A stretch of 64,000 nt of DNA from Acholeplasmataceae bacterium (GTDB taxonomy: Bacteria > Bacillota_I > Bacilli_A > Acholeplasmatales > Acholeplasmataceae): assembly GCA_030603805.1 (NCBI GenBank), contig JAUVXD010000002.1, forward strand, positions 62,001-126,000, in the 5' to 3' direction. Both the position numbers and the translations under genes were made by a program. Of this stretch, positions 25,943-36,383 are shown piece after piece (position 1 is the stretch's first letter; every line of letters starts with the position of its first letter). The notes below the pieces were generated by a model. The model saw only the letters and a list, made by a program, of their open reading frames with translations. It was not told the origin of the DNA and did not search any database.

Positions 25943-28900
25943 TTATAAGAAGTTTAATGCTGTAGCAATTGAAGTTCTCTTGAGTCTGACTCTTGTTGGT
26001 CCATCCATGACGTAATAATCATCTGCATTCATTGGATCAATTAAATCAAACACATTATTTGATGGGTCAACGACATCACTAATCAAGTAGTAAATGATAG
26101 TATTTGGTCCATCAGTATCTTCTTCTACTAAGAATTCAATATCTTCTGGGCTTAATGCCTTCAGACCTGCAATCGTAATGTCACTTGCTACATTTGCAAT
26201 ACTTGTAATACCAAGGATATTCATAGACTGAGCTATATGCGTCATTTCTGCAATCTTAATATCATAAATTGCTGGTACTAATGGAAGCTCACCGTCGTAG
26301 TTTCTAGCATTAATGTCAGTGACTCTTGCATCTTCATTTGCAATACCTGCATCGTTAATACCAATTGAAATCATTCTATAGACGATTAATGAATCTTCTG
26401 CAATTAAATCAAGTAAGAGATCGCCGTTAAATGATTGTGGATCAATCGTTACATCAGAAAGTGTTGTTGTAGCTTCATCGACTGGATCAACATTACCAAT
26501 TAACTTAATCGATGCAACTAAGCTCTTGATTTCATCATAGTGTAGATCGTAATCGTTTCTATAGGCTGTTGATGGAATACCATAATCGAATCCACCACGA
26601 ACATCCGTTACAGATTCAACGAGTGGTGTTGACATAATATGAACAATGATTGGAGAGTATCCAAGTGGATGTTCATAAGCTGAGCCAACGGTACCAAGGG
26701 CTAAGACTTCACTTAAATCAGCAAATGTGACTTGTGCTGCACCGATGCTACCAGCACCGTTTGTATCTAATCCAAGAATATCTAGGGCTTCAAGTAAGTT
26801 GTCAATTTCGATTCTTAAGACATCCTTCTTATATTCTGGATCTAATGGATTTTGTTCTACAAAGGACTCAATTGGCATATTTGGAATATTTTGGATAAGC
26901 GCTGTTGAAATCACTCGATTTAAGATCAATGAATTTTCATCAAAGTCTTTAAGTGTTTGAACTGAAAGCGCAGTCTCATCAAATGTGATTGCTGAAACCT
27001 TCATCGCGTTGTTTTGTCCTGAAAGTTCATAAAGCGCATCAATCATATAGCCAATTTCATCGTTGGTTAATCGATCTTCATCATCATTGTTGCGGTAAGC
27101 AGAAAGTGGGATTTCAATATTTGCTGTCACAAGCATATCTACAATCGCATCACTAATGATCTGTTTAATAATCACTGAACCATTAGTCTTAAGTTGTTGT
27201 GTTTGTCCAACGGTTGGATCGACATCGATATCAATTAAGAGGACATGATCCACATCACCAGGAACTACTGATCCTGCAAGAATTTCAAGTGCAAGAATCA
27301 TTTCATCAATTTCTGATTGTTTCAAGTTCTTCGTATTATCATCATCGATATAAGCATCGTCTGGTACATTGGCAACGCCAACAGCTTCAATAATTGAATC
27401 AGAAATCAGTTTTTGAATAATAAGTGAGTCTAAACCGTTTAAATCTTTAAGCTGTCCAATGGTGATATCTGTTGAAATAGCTGTCACAAGTAGGTCATCA
27501 TCACCATTCGATAAGACATCTAATGCACCAATCATTTCACTAATTTCATCATTGGTGAGTCTGTTATTGGAATCACCATCAATATATGCACCTGCTGGAA
27601 CATTCGCTGCACCAATCATCTCAACAATCGCATCACTGATGATTTGCTTAATAATTAATGAATTATTTTCTGCATCAAGCTTCTTGGTTTGACCTACGGT
27701 CACATCTGTTGAAACATCGGTTAAGAGGATATGATCCACATCACCAGGAACCACTGATCCAGCTAGTATTTCAAGTGCCTTAATCATTTCATCAATTTCT
27801 GCTTGAGTTAAGTTGTTGTTCGCATCACCATCGATATATGCATCAAGTGGGACATTATCAACACCGACAGCATCAATAATCGAATCAGAAATCAGTTTTT
27901 GAATAATGAGTGACTCTAAACCGTTTAAACCTTTAAGCTGTCCAATGGTGATATCTGTAGATATATCTGTGACAAGCACACTATCATCACCATCAGCAAG
28001 AATATCAAGCGCACTTAGCATTTCACTAATTTCATCATCAGTGAGTCTATTATTAGAATCACCATCGATATAAGCATCCACTGGAACATTGGCTGCACCA
28101 ATCATATCGACAATGGCATCACTAATAATTTGTTTAATAATTAAAGAATTGTTTTCAGCATTTAGTTTCTTCGTTTGACCTACGGTCACATCCGTTGAAA
28201 CGTCAGCGACTAAAATGTGATCCACATCACCTGGAACCACTGAACCTGCAAGAATTTCAAGTGCATTAATCATTTCTGTCAGTTCTGCATTCGTGAGTCT
28301 GTTATTCGAATCACCATCGATATAGGCATCAAGCGGGACATTATCAACACCAACAGCATCAACAATTTGATCTGACATGAGTTGCTTCATAATGATAGAA
28401 TCTATGTTATTAAGACCCTTTAATTGTCCAATCGTTAAATCTGTTGTAATATCAGTGACTAAGACGTCTTCATCTTCATTGGCAAGCACATATAGTGCAT
28501 CAATCATCGCATCAATTTCAGATGGGAGAAGTCTATTATTTGAATCACCATCAATATATGCAGAAAGTGGGATATCCGCAGCTCCGATTGCATCCACGAT
28601 GGCATCGGATAAGAGTTGTTGAATAATATAAGATTCTGAGCCTTTCATACCTAATGCTTGTCCAACAGTGACATCCGTACTAATATCAGTAACTAAGTCA
28701 TCATCATCACCAAGCACAGCCAGTGCATCAATCATCGCATCAATTTCTTGATCGGTTAGTCTCTTATTTGGATCTAAATCAATATAAGCTTCAAGTGGAA
28801 TATTGTCAACACCAATAGCATCAATAATTGCATCTGATACAAGTTGCTTAATTACGAAAGATTCAGTGCCTTTAAGTTGTTTTGCTTGACCAATGGTCAC

Positions 28901-31900
28901 ATCTGTACTAATTTCAGTGACTAAGTCGCTATCTTCACCTAAAATACCTAAAGCATCAATCATCGCATCAATTTCTTGATCGGTTAATCGCTTACTTGGA
29001 TCTTGGTCTACATATGCTTCTAGTGGAATATTATCCACACCAATGGCATCAATAATTGCATCCGATACCAGTTGCTTAATCACAAATGACTGTGTACCTT
29101 TAAGTTCTTTAACTTGACCTACGGTCACATCCGTACTAATATCTGCAACCAAAGTATTTGGGTTATGGTTTGCCAAAATATTTAATGCATCAATCATCGC
29201 GTTTAATTCATCATCTGTAAATCTCTTGGTTGGATCTTGATCAACATAAGCATCCAGTGGAATCTTACCTTCATCATCTGGATCAATAATCTTAACGATT
29301 TCAGTTGTAATTTGTTGTTTAATAATGAGTGAACCATTGGTCTTGAGTCCATTCATATGACCTACGGTGATACTTGCAAAATCAATTTCAGTTAGGGTCT
29401 TTGTGTCATCACCATCTGCAAGAATGCTTAATGCATCGACTAAAGCTTCAATTTCATCTTTAGTTAAGAGTTTATCTGCTGGGTCTCCATTAAATGCTTC
29501 AACTGGAATCTTACCTTCATCATCTGGGTCAATCGCTTGAATAATCGCTTCTGAAACTAAACTTAAAACAATGACGGAATCAGTTTCGTCAAGAATTTGT
29601 TTAATTTGTTCAATCGTAATACCCTCTGGATCAAAGGATTCAAAATCAGAGATTTCTAAGATTTCTAAGGTCTTGAAGATATCCTTAATTTCTGACTTCT
29701 TAATCTTATTCGGATAATTGGGATCATCTGCAGGATTTAATGCGCCGAGTGGAATTGCAAATGTATCTTGACTCTTAAGAATTAAGTCAATTAAGGTGTA
29801 GAGATAATCAGAATCAACAATTGTGTCAATTTCAGGACCTGATAAACCTAATAGTGTATCTTGATTGATATTACCTAGTGAATCTTCATCCACGATACCA
29901 ATGGTGTTTAGTCCAACAAAAATCTTATAAATTTCATTTTTGGTGAGTCGATCTTTGCCATCGACATTGATGGTTGCTGATGCTGGTAGTTCAAAATCTG
30001 CAGGATCAAATAAACCATTAGCAATCATTTCAATAATGGCTTCTGATTGTAATAATATCGAAATCTTATCTTGGAGATAAATGGATCTTAAGAATCGGTC
30101 CATATCATCTTCTTGGGTATCTGGATCAATATTGGCACCTAAGAGTCCCATAATTGAACCAATACCAATCGAATCGATATCTCCTAATAGCTTAAATGAA
30201 ACCATTAAGTTTCTCAGTTCATCTCTTGTAATCACATCTTCATCAAGGGCACCAATCACTTGACCTTTTGCATCACTTGGGGGTGTCATATCTAAGGCTT
30301 GTTCATCATCACCAAAGACACCAGAAAGCATACCACCAATATAATCACCAAAGCCTTCATTACTAAAAAGTCTTGCTAAAACGATATAAATAAAGTCTGA
30401 TGCGATAAATATAGAGAAATCATCATCCTCTTCATAAGGATCGATCATATCTGTAAATGTATTTAAACCAATGCCTGATAAATCACCGAGTAATCCAAAT
30501 GAAATAAACATACGTCTAAATTCAGCTTTGGGTACTCTTCCAACTTCAACTTCTGAATCTAATAGAGTTCCTAACATTGCTGGATGTGGTGTTAAATCAA
30601 GATCATCAATGGTAATACCTAATGCTTCACCTAAAACTTGTCCAACATAATCACCTAAAGACTCAATCTTTAAGGCACGGTCTAAAATAATATAAATATA
30701 ATGTGCTTTAAAGACACGATCAAAATCGTCTTCATTGGTATCTGGATCGATATTTCTACCATTTAAAGTAGAGAATGTTTCAAGTCCAACGCTACCAAAC
30801 GCTTCAGAATTGGTGAGTCCTAATGCATGAAGCGCAATTAAGATATTGGCGATTTCTTCTTTCTTAAAGAGGTCTCCATCCATTAATACGGGATCAACCG
30901 ATAAGAAATCACTATCCAGTGTAACAATCTCTTGAAGGTTATTTAAGAAGTTCACTCCAAAGGTTTGAATTTGCTCATTATTCAACACATTTGAAATGAG
31001 TGAATGAATAATATAGGAATCAAAGAACTCATCAAATGTGCCATCTTGTGTCATTTGATAGAATGTTTCAATGCCAAGAGGTGCACTCACATCAATAAAC
31101 GATAACGCTTCAACCATTTCAATAATTTCTTGTCTTCTTAAGACTTGGTTTTCATCATACGCTCTCGTGTCATAATGAAGAATTGTAGGTTCCAAGGTTA
31201 AGCCATCAAATGTTGGATTACCCGCAAGAATTGAATTATTCACATAAGATACAATAATCTCATCCATTTCAAGACCATTGTATTCAAAGTTTAAGACTTT
31301 ATCAAAGATTGCCACAAGTAGATTAGATTCTAAGATAACATCGATATGACGATTGCCATCAGCACCTGTCTCTAATAAGATTCCTGATAAGTTTGCAGCA
31401 AGTGCAACACCAGAACCAAGCTCTAAGGATGTCCAATCTAGACGTGTACCCGCAAGCAAGAACTTCTTGATTTCAGAAACCTTGATGCCACCTTCTCTTG
31501 CACCACCGACTTCAATCATTTGATACTTAGGTAATGTAAAGCTCACATCTTCTTTCGTAAATGTCTTATCAAAACCGGTTTGTGCTAAGACTTGTTCAGA
31601 GGCAAGTACTGCAAGTTGTTCATAGAAATCTTCATTGGTAAATACATAATTGACTTGATCATAGAGCCAATTGGATTGGAAAAGTTTTTCAATCACAGTT
31701 GTGTTATAAATCTTAGAATGAGCAACTGGGAGACTCGCTAATGTTGAAAGCTCTGCTGATGTATAAATGCCTAGTTCATTAAATGCTATAATAAATGCCT
31801 TAAACTCGTTGGTATCAAATAAACCATCTACCCCACGGTAAGTTCCAAGACCACCAATAATCGCTTCAAAATTTGGATTGACTTGACCAAGAAGTGCTTG

Positions 31901-34900
31901 AGAACTTTGAACACCTTCATAAGAGGCTCTAGCCAAATCTGCTAAGGAATTAATTATGCCTTCATCAGCCAGTGCAAATGTAAAGAGTTCCTTTAAGATC
32001 TTACCATCAAAGACAGCATCTAGTTTAGCTTGATCAAAGGTATGTAAGAATGCATAAATACCTTCTGTTGGATTATTATAGAAATCTTCTGTAATTTGAA
32101 GTGCTTTAATGGCAATAAATAACTCAGCTAATTCACTACCTGGAAGTTCGTTATTGGGTCTTTCAAATGCTAAGAAACTATCACTTGGTGTAACAAAGCC
32201 TGTATTAGCGACCATAGTTCTTGCATACGCTTGGAAATCTGGGTTAAGCAGTGCGTCACCTACAAATCCACGAAGGAGTGTTATATGAGCAAATGCTTCA
32301 ATATCTGCATCATCTAATAGATTATACGCATTCACATACTCAAACAACGATGCAAAATTCATCGCTTCAGCTACGGTTGAATAACCTAAGGTATCATTCA
32401 TGCCCTCTAAGAGCGAGGCGATACCTGAAATGAGTTCAACAAACATACCGGTCTTTAGCATGTCATCTTCAACAGCAATTAAAGGTGTCTTTACCTCATA
32501 TCCGCCAAGCATTGCACCTGTCGTAGCACCAAAGGTATCAATTGCTGTTTTAATACTCGATCTAAAAATCACTGAACTATCTAATGATCCAAAGGTTGCT
32601 TCTGCGATTGCTGGATTCGATAAACGTGTAATGAGAGACACTTTTGCTTGAGTTGGATCTTCTGCTAAAGTCAACACATCACGAATCGATAGATTAAACG
32701 CATTGGTCGACTCAAAGGATGCAGCAACATCAAAGATTGCACCAAGGAGCGCATTGAGTTCATCTTGCCAAATTTGTGCTTCAGGAGAAGCGACAGCAAA
32801 GATAGCTGGAATCGATAGATATTGTGAAATGGTTTCATCATTTGCATATTGTTGGATATTATATGCCAGGGTTGCAAGCAGTAAATTCGAGTGATTGTTG
32901 AGTTCTGTAGCAAGGAGATGTGATCTAAATACTGGGTCAGCAAAGAGTGGTGAAAAGTCAATATCTTCAAGGAGGTCATAAGTTTCTAGACCTTCATGCA
33001 AATATTTAGCTGCATAATAAACTAAACCTAAAATGGATGTGATTTCTTCTCCAAGATTCACATCAAAAGAAGGCACATAGATTTGTGCAATACCTAAGGT
33101 GTCTTTGGCATATTGAAGACCTTGATTACCAATTCTTGATAAGATTTGTAAGTCTTCAAACGCATTTTTAAATGTGTTATATTGAACATTTGATAATGAT
33201 CCAAAACCTGCAGCAATCTCTAACATAGATTCTGTGCCTAAATCGGTCATGTTCATTAAATCAGAAATCGTTGTAAATTGATAAATGGTTTCAATAATCG
33301 TTAAAATATTGTTAATTTCGCGACCAAAACTAAAATTGATTGCGCCAGATTCAGGATTTACATCTAAAGCGGCTTCAACTAAGGTTTTTAGTTCTGGATC
33401 TTCAATATAGGAATTTAAAACAATGGGGCTTGCAAGCTCTAAAGCTGCATTAACGACTTCAGATTCTTCAAAGATTTTTGAAACAATGGTTCTAACGATA
33501 TCCATACGATTAAGTGCAATTTCATCAACTAATGCAAAGTAATCAGGATTTTCACCAAAAATACTTGCAAGTCCTAATTTCGCAATTTCTTTATAAATAT
33601 CTCCAATGTTTAAAATTTCATCTGACCAATCGACTGTTTCTAATGTTGAAACAATTTGATCTGCAAGTTCACGTTCAACTTGGTCACCAAGTGCACTATA
33701 AACACCAAAGTCAATGGCGAAAGGAATGGTTTCCATTAAGATTTGAAGGTTCACTATTTTTTCTAAAAGGAATACAAAATATTCACTATTATTTGGATCA
33801 AGATAGGTTGCCGGATCCGATGAATTGGCAACAATCGATGCTAAGTTGACATCATAATCGTCCGTAAAGAGTGCTTGAATTAAATCAGCAAGTCGACTAA
33901 TTTCACCTGTTTCTCCAATAAAGAACTGTGGGTTTTCCAAAATGAATGATAATCGGTCTTGTAAATATGCTTCTCTTTCTGCTTCATCAATCCAAGTGAT
34001 TTGGGATTGAATATCAGCAAGTGTTGTTGCGTAATCTGCAGCAGCTGAGATTAAGACAAGCATATCGAGTTCACCCATCGCACGGATGATATTTGCGAAT
34101 CTTTCACCTTCTTCAGGAGAAAGTTCAAAAATAAGCTCTGGGTTCGATGCATAGTTCATAAGTTCTCCAACAGAACCAAACTCTAGAAGTGCTTCAATGA
34201 CACCATAAATATTACCAAATTCATTGGTCCAATCAATGGATGTAAACTCATTTAAAGCATTCGCACTATTGGGTCGATCATAAGGATTGTATCCCAAAAG
34301 GTCAGGAATCAAATTTTCTGCACCATATCTGGTTGCAAACGGAATCATATATGAAATGATATTGGATTGTCCGATATAGGTGAAAATCTGTTCAATATCT
34401 CCTAAATTTTCACTTGAAATTGTGTTATAGTCGTATCCATACTCTAAGTATCCGCCTTGCAAAATAATATTGGCAATACCTAAAATACCTTCAACTTCAC
34501 CAATCCAGTTGATATCAACTGGATCTTGATCTTCAATGACAATCTTTGTGGTAAACACCATATCAAATAAAAGTCGATCAATCGGTTTATCGTTAATAAT
34601 AATTTGTCTTGTAATCATGCCAAGACCTTGTTGATTCATTTCTTCAACTTGAGCCAGGTAATCGGTCACCATGGTCGGTAATTGAATGAGTGGTCTAGGT
34701 TCTTCTCCAGCACTTAAAGTTTGATTTGGATTATGTGCACTGGTTTGGAGTGCATCTGATGCGCCAGTGATAAAACCTGCAAAAATTAAAACGGGTAGTA
34801 AAAAGACAAAAGCGAGCACAAAACCATGCACGCCACCTGCAAGTGCGCCACCTAATCTTGAAAAAACAGTCTTTTTAAGACGTTTAGAAGGCACAAACTT

Positions 34901-35371
34901 TTTATTTCTTGTATTTTTTTCTTCAAATGCTACACGTGCTTTATCATTTTGACGTGCAAGTAAAGGCTTTTTAATAAAGTACTTCCAAATCGGTACGAAT
35001 AAAACTAACGTTAAAAGTCCCTTCAAAATCGGGTATAAAACGATATAGGCAACAATTCTTAAAATCAAATCGATGATTGCAATCGCAAATGGCACAAGTG
35101 CTGGGTCTGTAATATAAGGTTCTACAGCTGCAGGAATTTGGAAATTGGCCATGCCAGCTATTTGGGAGACCAAATCAAAAAATGTATAAGAAGAGGATAA
35201 AAAAAGATTGAGTGAGATGAGTGAAATCAGATAGAACGTGAGTAAAGTTGTGGCTACGGTCGCGACCAGATAGAAGGTTGATTTACTCGTTCCTCTCATA
35301 AATCCTAATAAAAAGCGTGTCCCTACGAAGAATGCGACAACACCCCATTGCATGATTAATAAAGATGGCAT
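25943..35371 (-). CDS. Giant CvpA-like membrane protein with acidic extracellular repeat region
   Basis: About 3,142 residues from the preferred ATG 35371 (AAAGGCGG 8 nt upstream; an ATG at 35395 lacks a good SD). Residues 1-205 resemble the CvpA (colicin V production) membrane domain: helices near 3-23, 31-57, 92-126 and 173-202, with GTRFLLGFMRGTSKS early and RLGGALAGGVHGF before the last helix. The loop at 130-172 is rich in Lys/Arg, so by the positive-inside rule the remaining ~2,900 residues face outside. That tail is acidic and helical, built of degenerate repeats: three ~117-residue units (containing NIDPDTxEDD) around residues 1600-1850, then about eleven ~80-residue units (~1931-2813). 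No signal peptide, LPXTG or second anchor is seen. Function unknown; a spacer, adhesin or surface-layer role is inference. Confidence 0.82.
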   Translation of the reverse strand: MPSLLIMQWGVVAFFVGTRFLLGFMRGTSKSTFYLVATVATTLLTFYLISLISLNLFLSSSYTFFDLVSQIAGMANFQIPAAVEPYITDPALVPFAIAIIDLILRIVAYIVLYPILKGLLTLVLFVPIWKYFIKKPLLARQNDKARVAFEEKNTRNKKFVPSKRLKKTVFSRLGGALAGGVHGFVLAFVFLLPVLIFAGFITGASDALQTSAHNPNQTLSAGEEPRPLIQLPTMVTDYLAQVEEMNQQGLGMITRQIIINDKPIDRLLFDMVFTTKIVIEDQDPVDINWIGEVEGILGIANIILQGGYLEYGYDYNTISSENLGDIEQIFTYIGQSNIISYMIPFATRYGAENLIPDLLGYNPYDRPNSANALNEFTSIDWTNEFGNIYGVIEALLEFGSVGELMNYASNPELIFELSPEEGERFANIIRAMGELDMLVLISAAADYATTLADIQSQITWIDEAEREAYLQDRLSFILENPQFFIGETGEISRLADLIQALFTDDYDVNLASIVANSSDPATYLDPNNSEYFVFLLEKIVNLQILMETIPFAIDFGVYSALGDQVERELADQIVSTLETVDWSDEILNIGDIYKEIAKLGLASIFGENPDYFALVDEIALNRMDIVRTIVSKIFEESEVVNAALELASPIVLNSYIEDPELKTLVEAALDVNPESGAINFSFGREINNILTIIETIYQFTTISDLMNMTDLGTESMLEIAAGFGSLSNVQYNTFKNAFEDLQILSRIGNQGLQYAKDTLGIAQIYVPSFDVNLGEEITSILGLVYYAAKYLHEGLETYDLLEDIDFSPLFADPVFRSHLLATELNNHSNLLLATLAYNIQQYANDETISQYLSIPAIFAVASPEAQIWQDELNALLGAIFDVAASFESTNAFNLSIRDVLTLAEDPTQAKVSLITRLSNPAIAEATFGSLDSSVIFRSSIKTAIDTFGATTGAMLGGYEVKTPLIAVEDDMLKTGMFVELISGIASLLEGMNDTLGYSTVAEAMNFASLFEYVNAYNLLDDADIEAFAHITLLRGFVGDALLNPDFQAYARTMVANTGFVTPSDSFLAFERPNNELPGSELAELFIAIKALQITEDFYNNPTEGIYAFLHTFDQAKLDAVFDGKILKELFTFALADEGIINSLADLARASYEGVQSSQALLGQVNPNFEAIIGGLGTYRGVDGLFDTNEFKAFIIAFNELGIYTSAELSTLASLPVAHSKIYNTTVIEKLFQSNWLYDQVNYVFTNEDFYEQLAVLASEQVLAQTGFDKTFTKEDVSFTLPKYQMIEVGGAREGGIKVSEIKKFLLAGTRLDWTSLELGSGVALAANLSGILLETGADGNRHIDVILESNLLVAIFDKVLNFEYNGLEMDEIIVSYVNNSILAGNPTFDGLTLEPTILHYDTRAYDENQVLRRQEIIEMVEALSFIDVSAPLGIETFYQMTQDGTFDEFFDSYIIHSLISNVLNNEQIQTFGVNFLNNLQEIVTLDSDFLSVDPVLMDGDLFKKEEIANILIALHALGLTNSEAFGSVGLETFSTLNGRNIDPDTNEDDFDRVFKAHYIYIILDRALKIESLGDYVGQVLGEALGITIDDLDLTPHPAMLGTLLDSEVEVGRVPKAEFRRMFISFGLLGDLSGIGLNTFTDMIDPYEEDDDFSIFIASDFIYIVLARLFSNEGFGDYIGGMLSGVFGDDEQALDMTPPSDAKGQVIGALDEDVITRDELRNLMVSFKLLGDIDSIGIGSIMGLLGANIDPDTQEDDMDRFLRSIYLQDKISILLQSEAIIEMIANGLFDPADFELPASATINVDGKDRLTKNEIYKIFVGLNTIGIVDEDSLGNINQDTLLGLSGPEIDTIVDSDYLYTLIDLILKSQDTFAIPLGALNPADDPNYPNKIKKSEIKDIFKTLEILEISDFESFDPEGITIEQIKQILDETDSVIVLSLVSEAIIQAIDPDDEGKIPVEAFNGDPADKLLTKDEIEALVDALSILADGDDTKTLTEIDFASITVGHMNGLKTNGSLIIKQQITTEIVKIIDPDDEGKIPLDAYVDQDPTKRFTDDELNAMIDALNILANHNPNTLVADISTDVTVGQVKELKGTQSFVIKQLVSDAIIDAIGVDNIPLEAYVDQDPSKRLTDQEIDAMIDALGILGEDSDLVTEISTDVTIGQAKQLKGTESFVIKQLVSDAIIDAIGVDNIPLEAYIDLDPNKRLTDQEIDAMIDALAVLGDDDDLVTDISTDVTVGQALGMKGSESYIIQQLLSDAIVDAIGAADIPLSAYIDGDSNNRLLPSEIDAMIDALYVLANEDEDVLVTDITTDLTIGQLKGLNNIDSIIMKQLMSDQIVDAVGVDNVPLDAYIDGDSNNRLTNAELTEMINALEILAGSVVPGDVDHILVADVSTDVTVGQTKKLNAENNSLIIKQIISDAIVDMIGAANVPVDAYIDGDSNNRLTDDEISEMLSALDILADGDDSVLVTDISTDITIGQLKGLNGLESLIIQKLISDSIIDAVGVDNVPLDAYIDGDANNNLTQAEIDEMIKALEILAGSVVPGDVDHILLTDVSTDVTVGQTKKLDAENNSLIIKQIISDAIVEMIGAANVPAGAYIDGDSNNRLTNDEISEMIGALDVLSNGDDDLLVTAISTDITIGQLKDLNGLDSLIIQKLISDSIIEAVGVANVPDDAYIDDDNTKNLKQSEIDEMILALEILAGSVVPGDVDHVLLIDIDVDPTVGQTQQLKTNGSVIIKQIISDAIVDMLVTANIEIPLSAYRNNDDEDRLTNDEIGYMIDALYELSGQNNAMKVSAITFDETALSVQTLKDFDENSLILNRVISTALIQNIPNMPIESFVEQNPLDPEYKKDVLRIEIDNLLEALDILGLDTNGAGSIGAAQVTFADLSEVLALGTVGSAYEHPLGYSPIIVHIMSTPLVESVTDVRGGFDYGIPSTAYRNDYDLHYDEIKSLVASIKLIGNVDPVDEATTTLSDVTIDPQSFNGDLLLDLIAEDSLIVYRMISIGINDAGIANEDARVTDINARNYDGELPLVPAIYDIKIAEMTHIAQSMNILGITSIANVASDITIAGLKALSPEDIEFLVEEDTDGPNTIIYYLISDVVDPSNNVFDLIDPMNADDYYVMDGPTRVRLKRTSIATALNFL
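26930..29580 (-). repeat. About eleven tandem ~240-bp coding repeats with a 486-bp higher-order period
   Basis: Units of 76-85 residues follow the pattern IIKQxISDAIVDxIG...VPLDAYIDGDSNNRLTxxEIDEMIxALxIL...VTDISTDVTVGQxKxL. Alternate units carry an extra EILAGSVVPGDVDH segment. Its DNA recurs at 27247, 27733 and 28219, exactly 486 bp (162 residues) apart, so a two-unit block was duplicated more recently than the single units. The DGDSNNRLTDDE loop fits the spacing of EF-hand calcium ligands (positions 1, 3, 5 and 12). Confidence 0.9.
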
Positions 35372-35411
35372 ACCGATTCCGCCTTTCTCATTCAATTGAT
35401 TAGCCTTATTT

Positions 35412-35476
35412 TAACAAAAAAGACACCTTTATACAATCAAATATAACTACGTTTATATTTTTTAGACAGGTATCTT
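35412..35476 (-). terminator. Terminator after the CDF transporter gene
   Basis: Read on the minus strand, AAGATACCT (35476-35468) pairs with AGGTGTCTT (35428-35420), and an inner stem AAATATAA/TTATATTT fills the loop. A TTTTTTG run follows. It sits just after the stop at 35479 and before the CvpA-like gene. Confidence 0.75.
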
Positions 35477-35478
35477 CG

Positions 35479-36375
35479 TCATTTTTGTTTATTATGATAG
35501 GGATTCACATGAACCATGCAGTGAATCACATCAGGAAATCTAATTTCTACTCGATGATGGACTGTTTCAGCGATGTTATGGGCTTTTTTCAATGAAAGTT
35601 CACCATCGACTGCAATTTCAACATCAACATAACGTTTATTCATGTGTCTTCTTACCTTAAGGTCATCGACCTTAATCACGCCTGCGATGGATAATATGAG
35701 TTCTTCAATCTGCTTCATTTCTTCTTCTGAAGGAGACATATCGGTTAAATAGCTGATGGCATCTTTGATAATCTCAATGCCTAATCTTAGAATAAATAAC
35801 CCTATAATGAAGGATGCAATCGCATCAAAGATAATTAAGTCGAGTTGCGCTAATCCTAAACCAATCACGGATGCTAAGGTAGCCCATGCATCAATCAAAT
35901 GGTTTTTTGCATCAGCTTTGATGGTGGGTGAATCCACTTTCTTACTTACTTTTCGTAAATATGTGTAAAGTAAAACTTTAATAACCAAAGCAACAGATGA
36001 AATAATGAATGTGATAAAACTTGGCTTAACCATAGATGACCCATCACTGATTAAATCGATGATGGCATGCGATGCTTGAAAACCTATATAAAGCGCAATG
36101 ATGAAGAAAATAATGCCTAAGGCAAAGTAAGCAAGTCCCTCGTATTTCTCGTGACCATAGGGGTGATCATCATCCGGCTTTTGAGTTGCAATCTTCATAA
36201 AAAATAAAAGCATGACGGATATCAAAACATCTGATAGTGAGTTTAAGCCATCAGAAAAAAGGGCTTGCGCATTGCCAATCACTCCAAATGCAAGTTTAAG
36301 TCCTGCAAGCAGAATATTGACGATAAGCCCAATTTTGAGTGCATTTAAAATGTGTCTTTTACTTTCTTTTGTCAA
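35479..36375 (-). CDS. Cation diffusion facilitator (CDF) family metal exporter
   Basis: A 298-residue divalent-metal/proton antiporter in the cytoplasmic membrane. It has six predicted helices, then a C-terminal ferredoxin-like regulatory domain (~210-295, ending HCMVHVNPYHNKQK). The family motif FSDGLNSLSDV in helix 2 and DAKNHLIDAW in helix 5 supply the transport site. In both, the residue pair is Asn-x3-Asp (N45/D49 and N158/D162) rather than the His-x3-Asp of many zinc carriers; this suggests Mn2+ or Fe2+ rather than Zn2+, as inference. The start codon is TTG with AGAGGT upstream. It lies 8 nt after the preceding gene and ends in a terminator, closing the dnaE transcription unit. Confidence 0.9.
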   Translation of the reverse strand: MTKESKRHILNALKIGLIVNILLAGLKLAFGVIGNAQALFSDGLNSLSDVLISVMLLFFMKIATQKPDDDHPYGHEKYEGLAYFALGIIFFIIALYIGFQASHAIIDLISDGSSMVKPSFITFIISSVALVIKVLLYTYLRKVSKKVDSPTIKADAKNHLIDAWATLASVIGLGLAQLDLIIFDAIASFIIGLFILRLGIEIIKDAISYLTDMSPSEEEMKQIEELILSIAGVIKVDDLKVRRHMNKRYVDVEIAVDGELSLKKAHNIAETVHHRVEIRFPDVIHCMVHVNPYHNKQK

Positions 36376-36383
36376 AATGACCT

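Noticed and set aside
26930-29580. CRISPR-like regular repeats
   Set aside because: The repeats are in frame, coding, degenerate and ~240 bp long with no short identical repeats or unique spacers.
8756-35395. Many 60-100 codon frames antisense to the two giant genes and elsewhere
   Set aside because: They have no SD, no family resemblance, and follow the codon periodicity of the long genes on the other strand.
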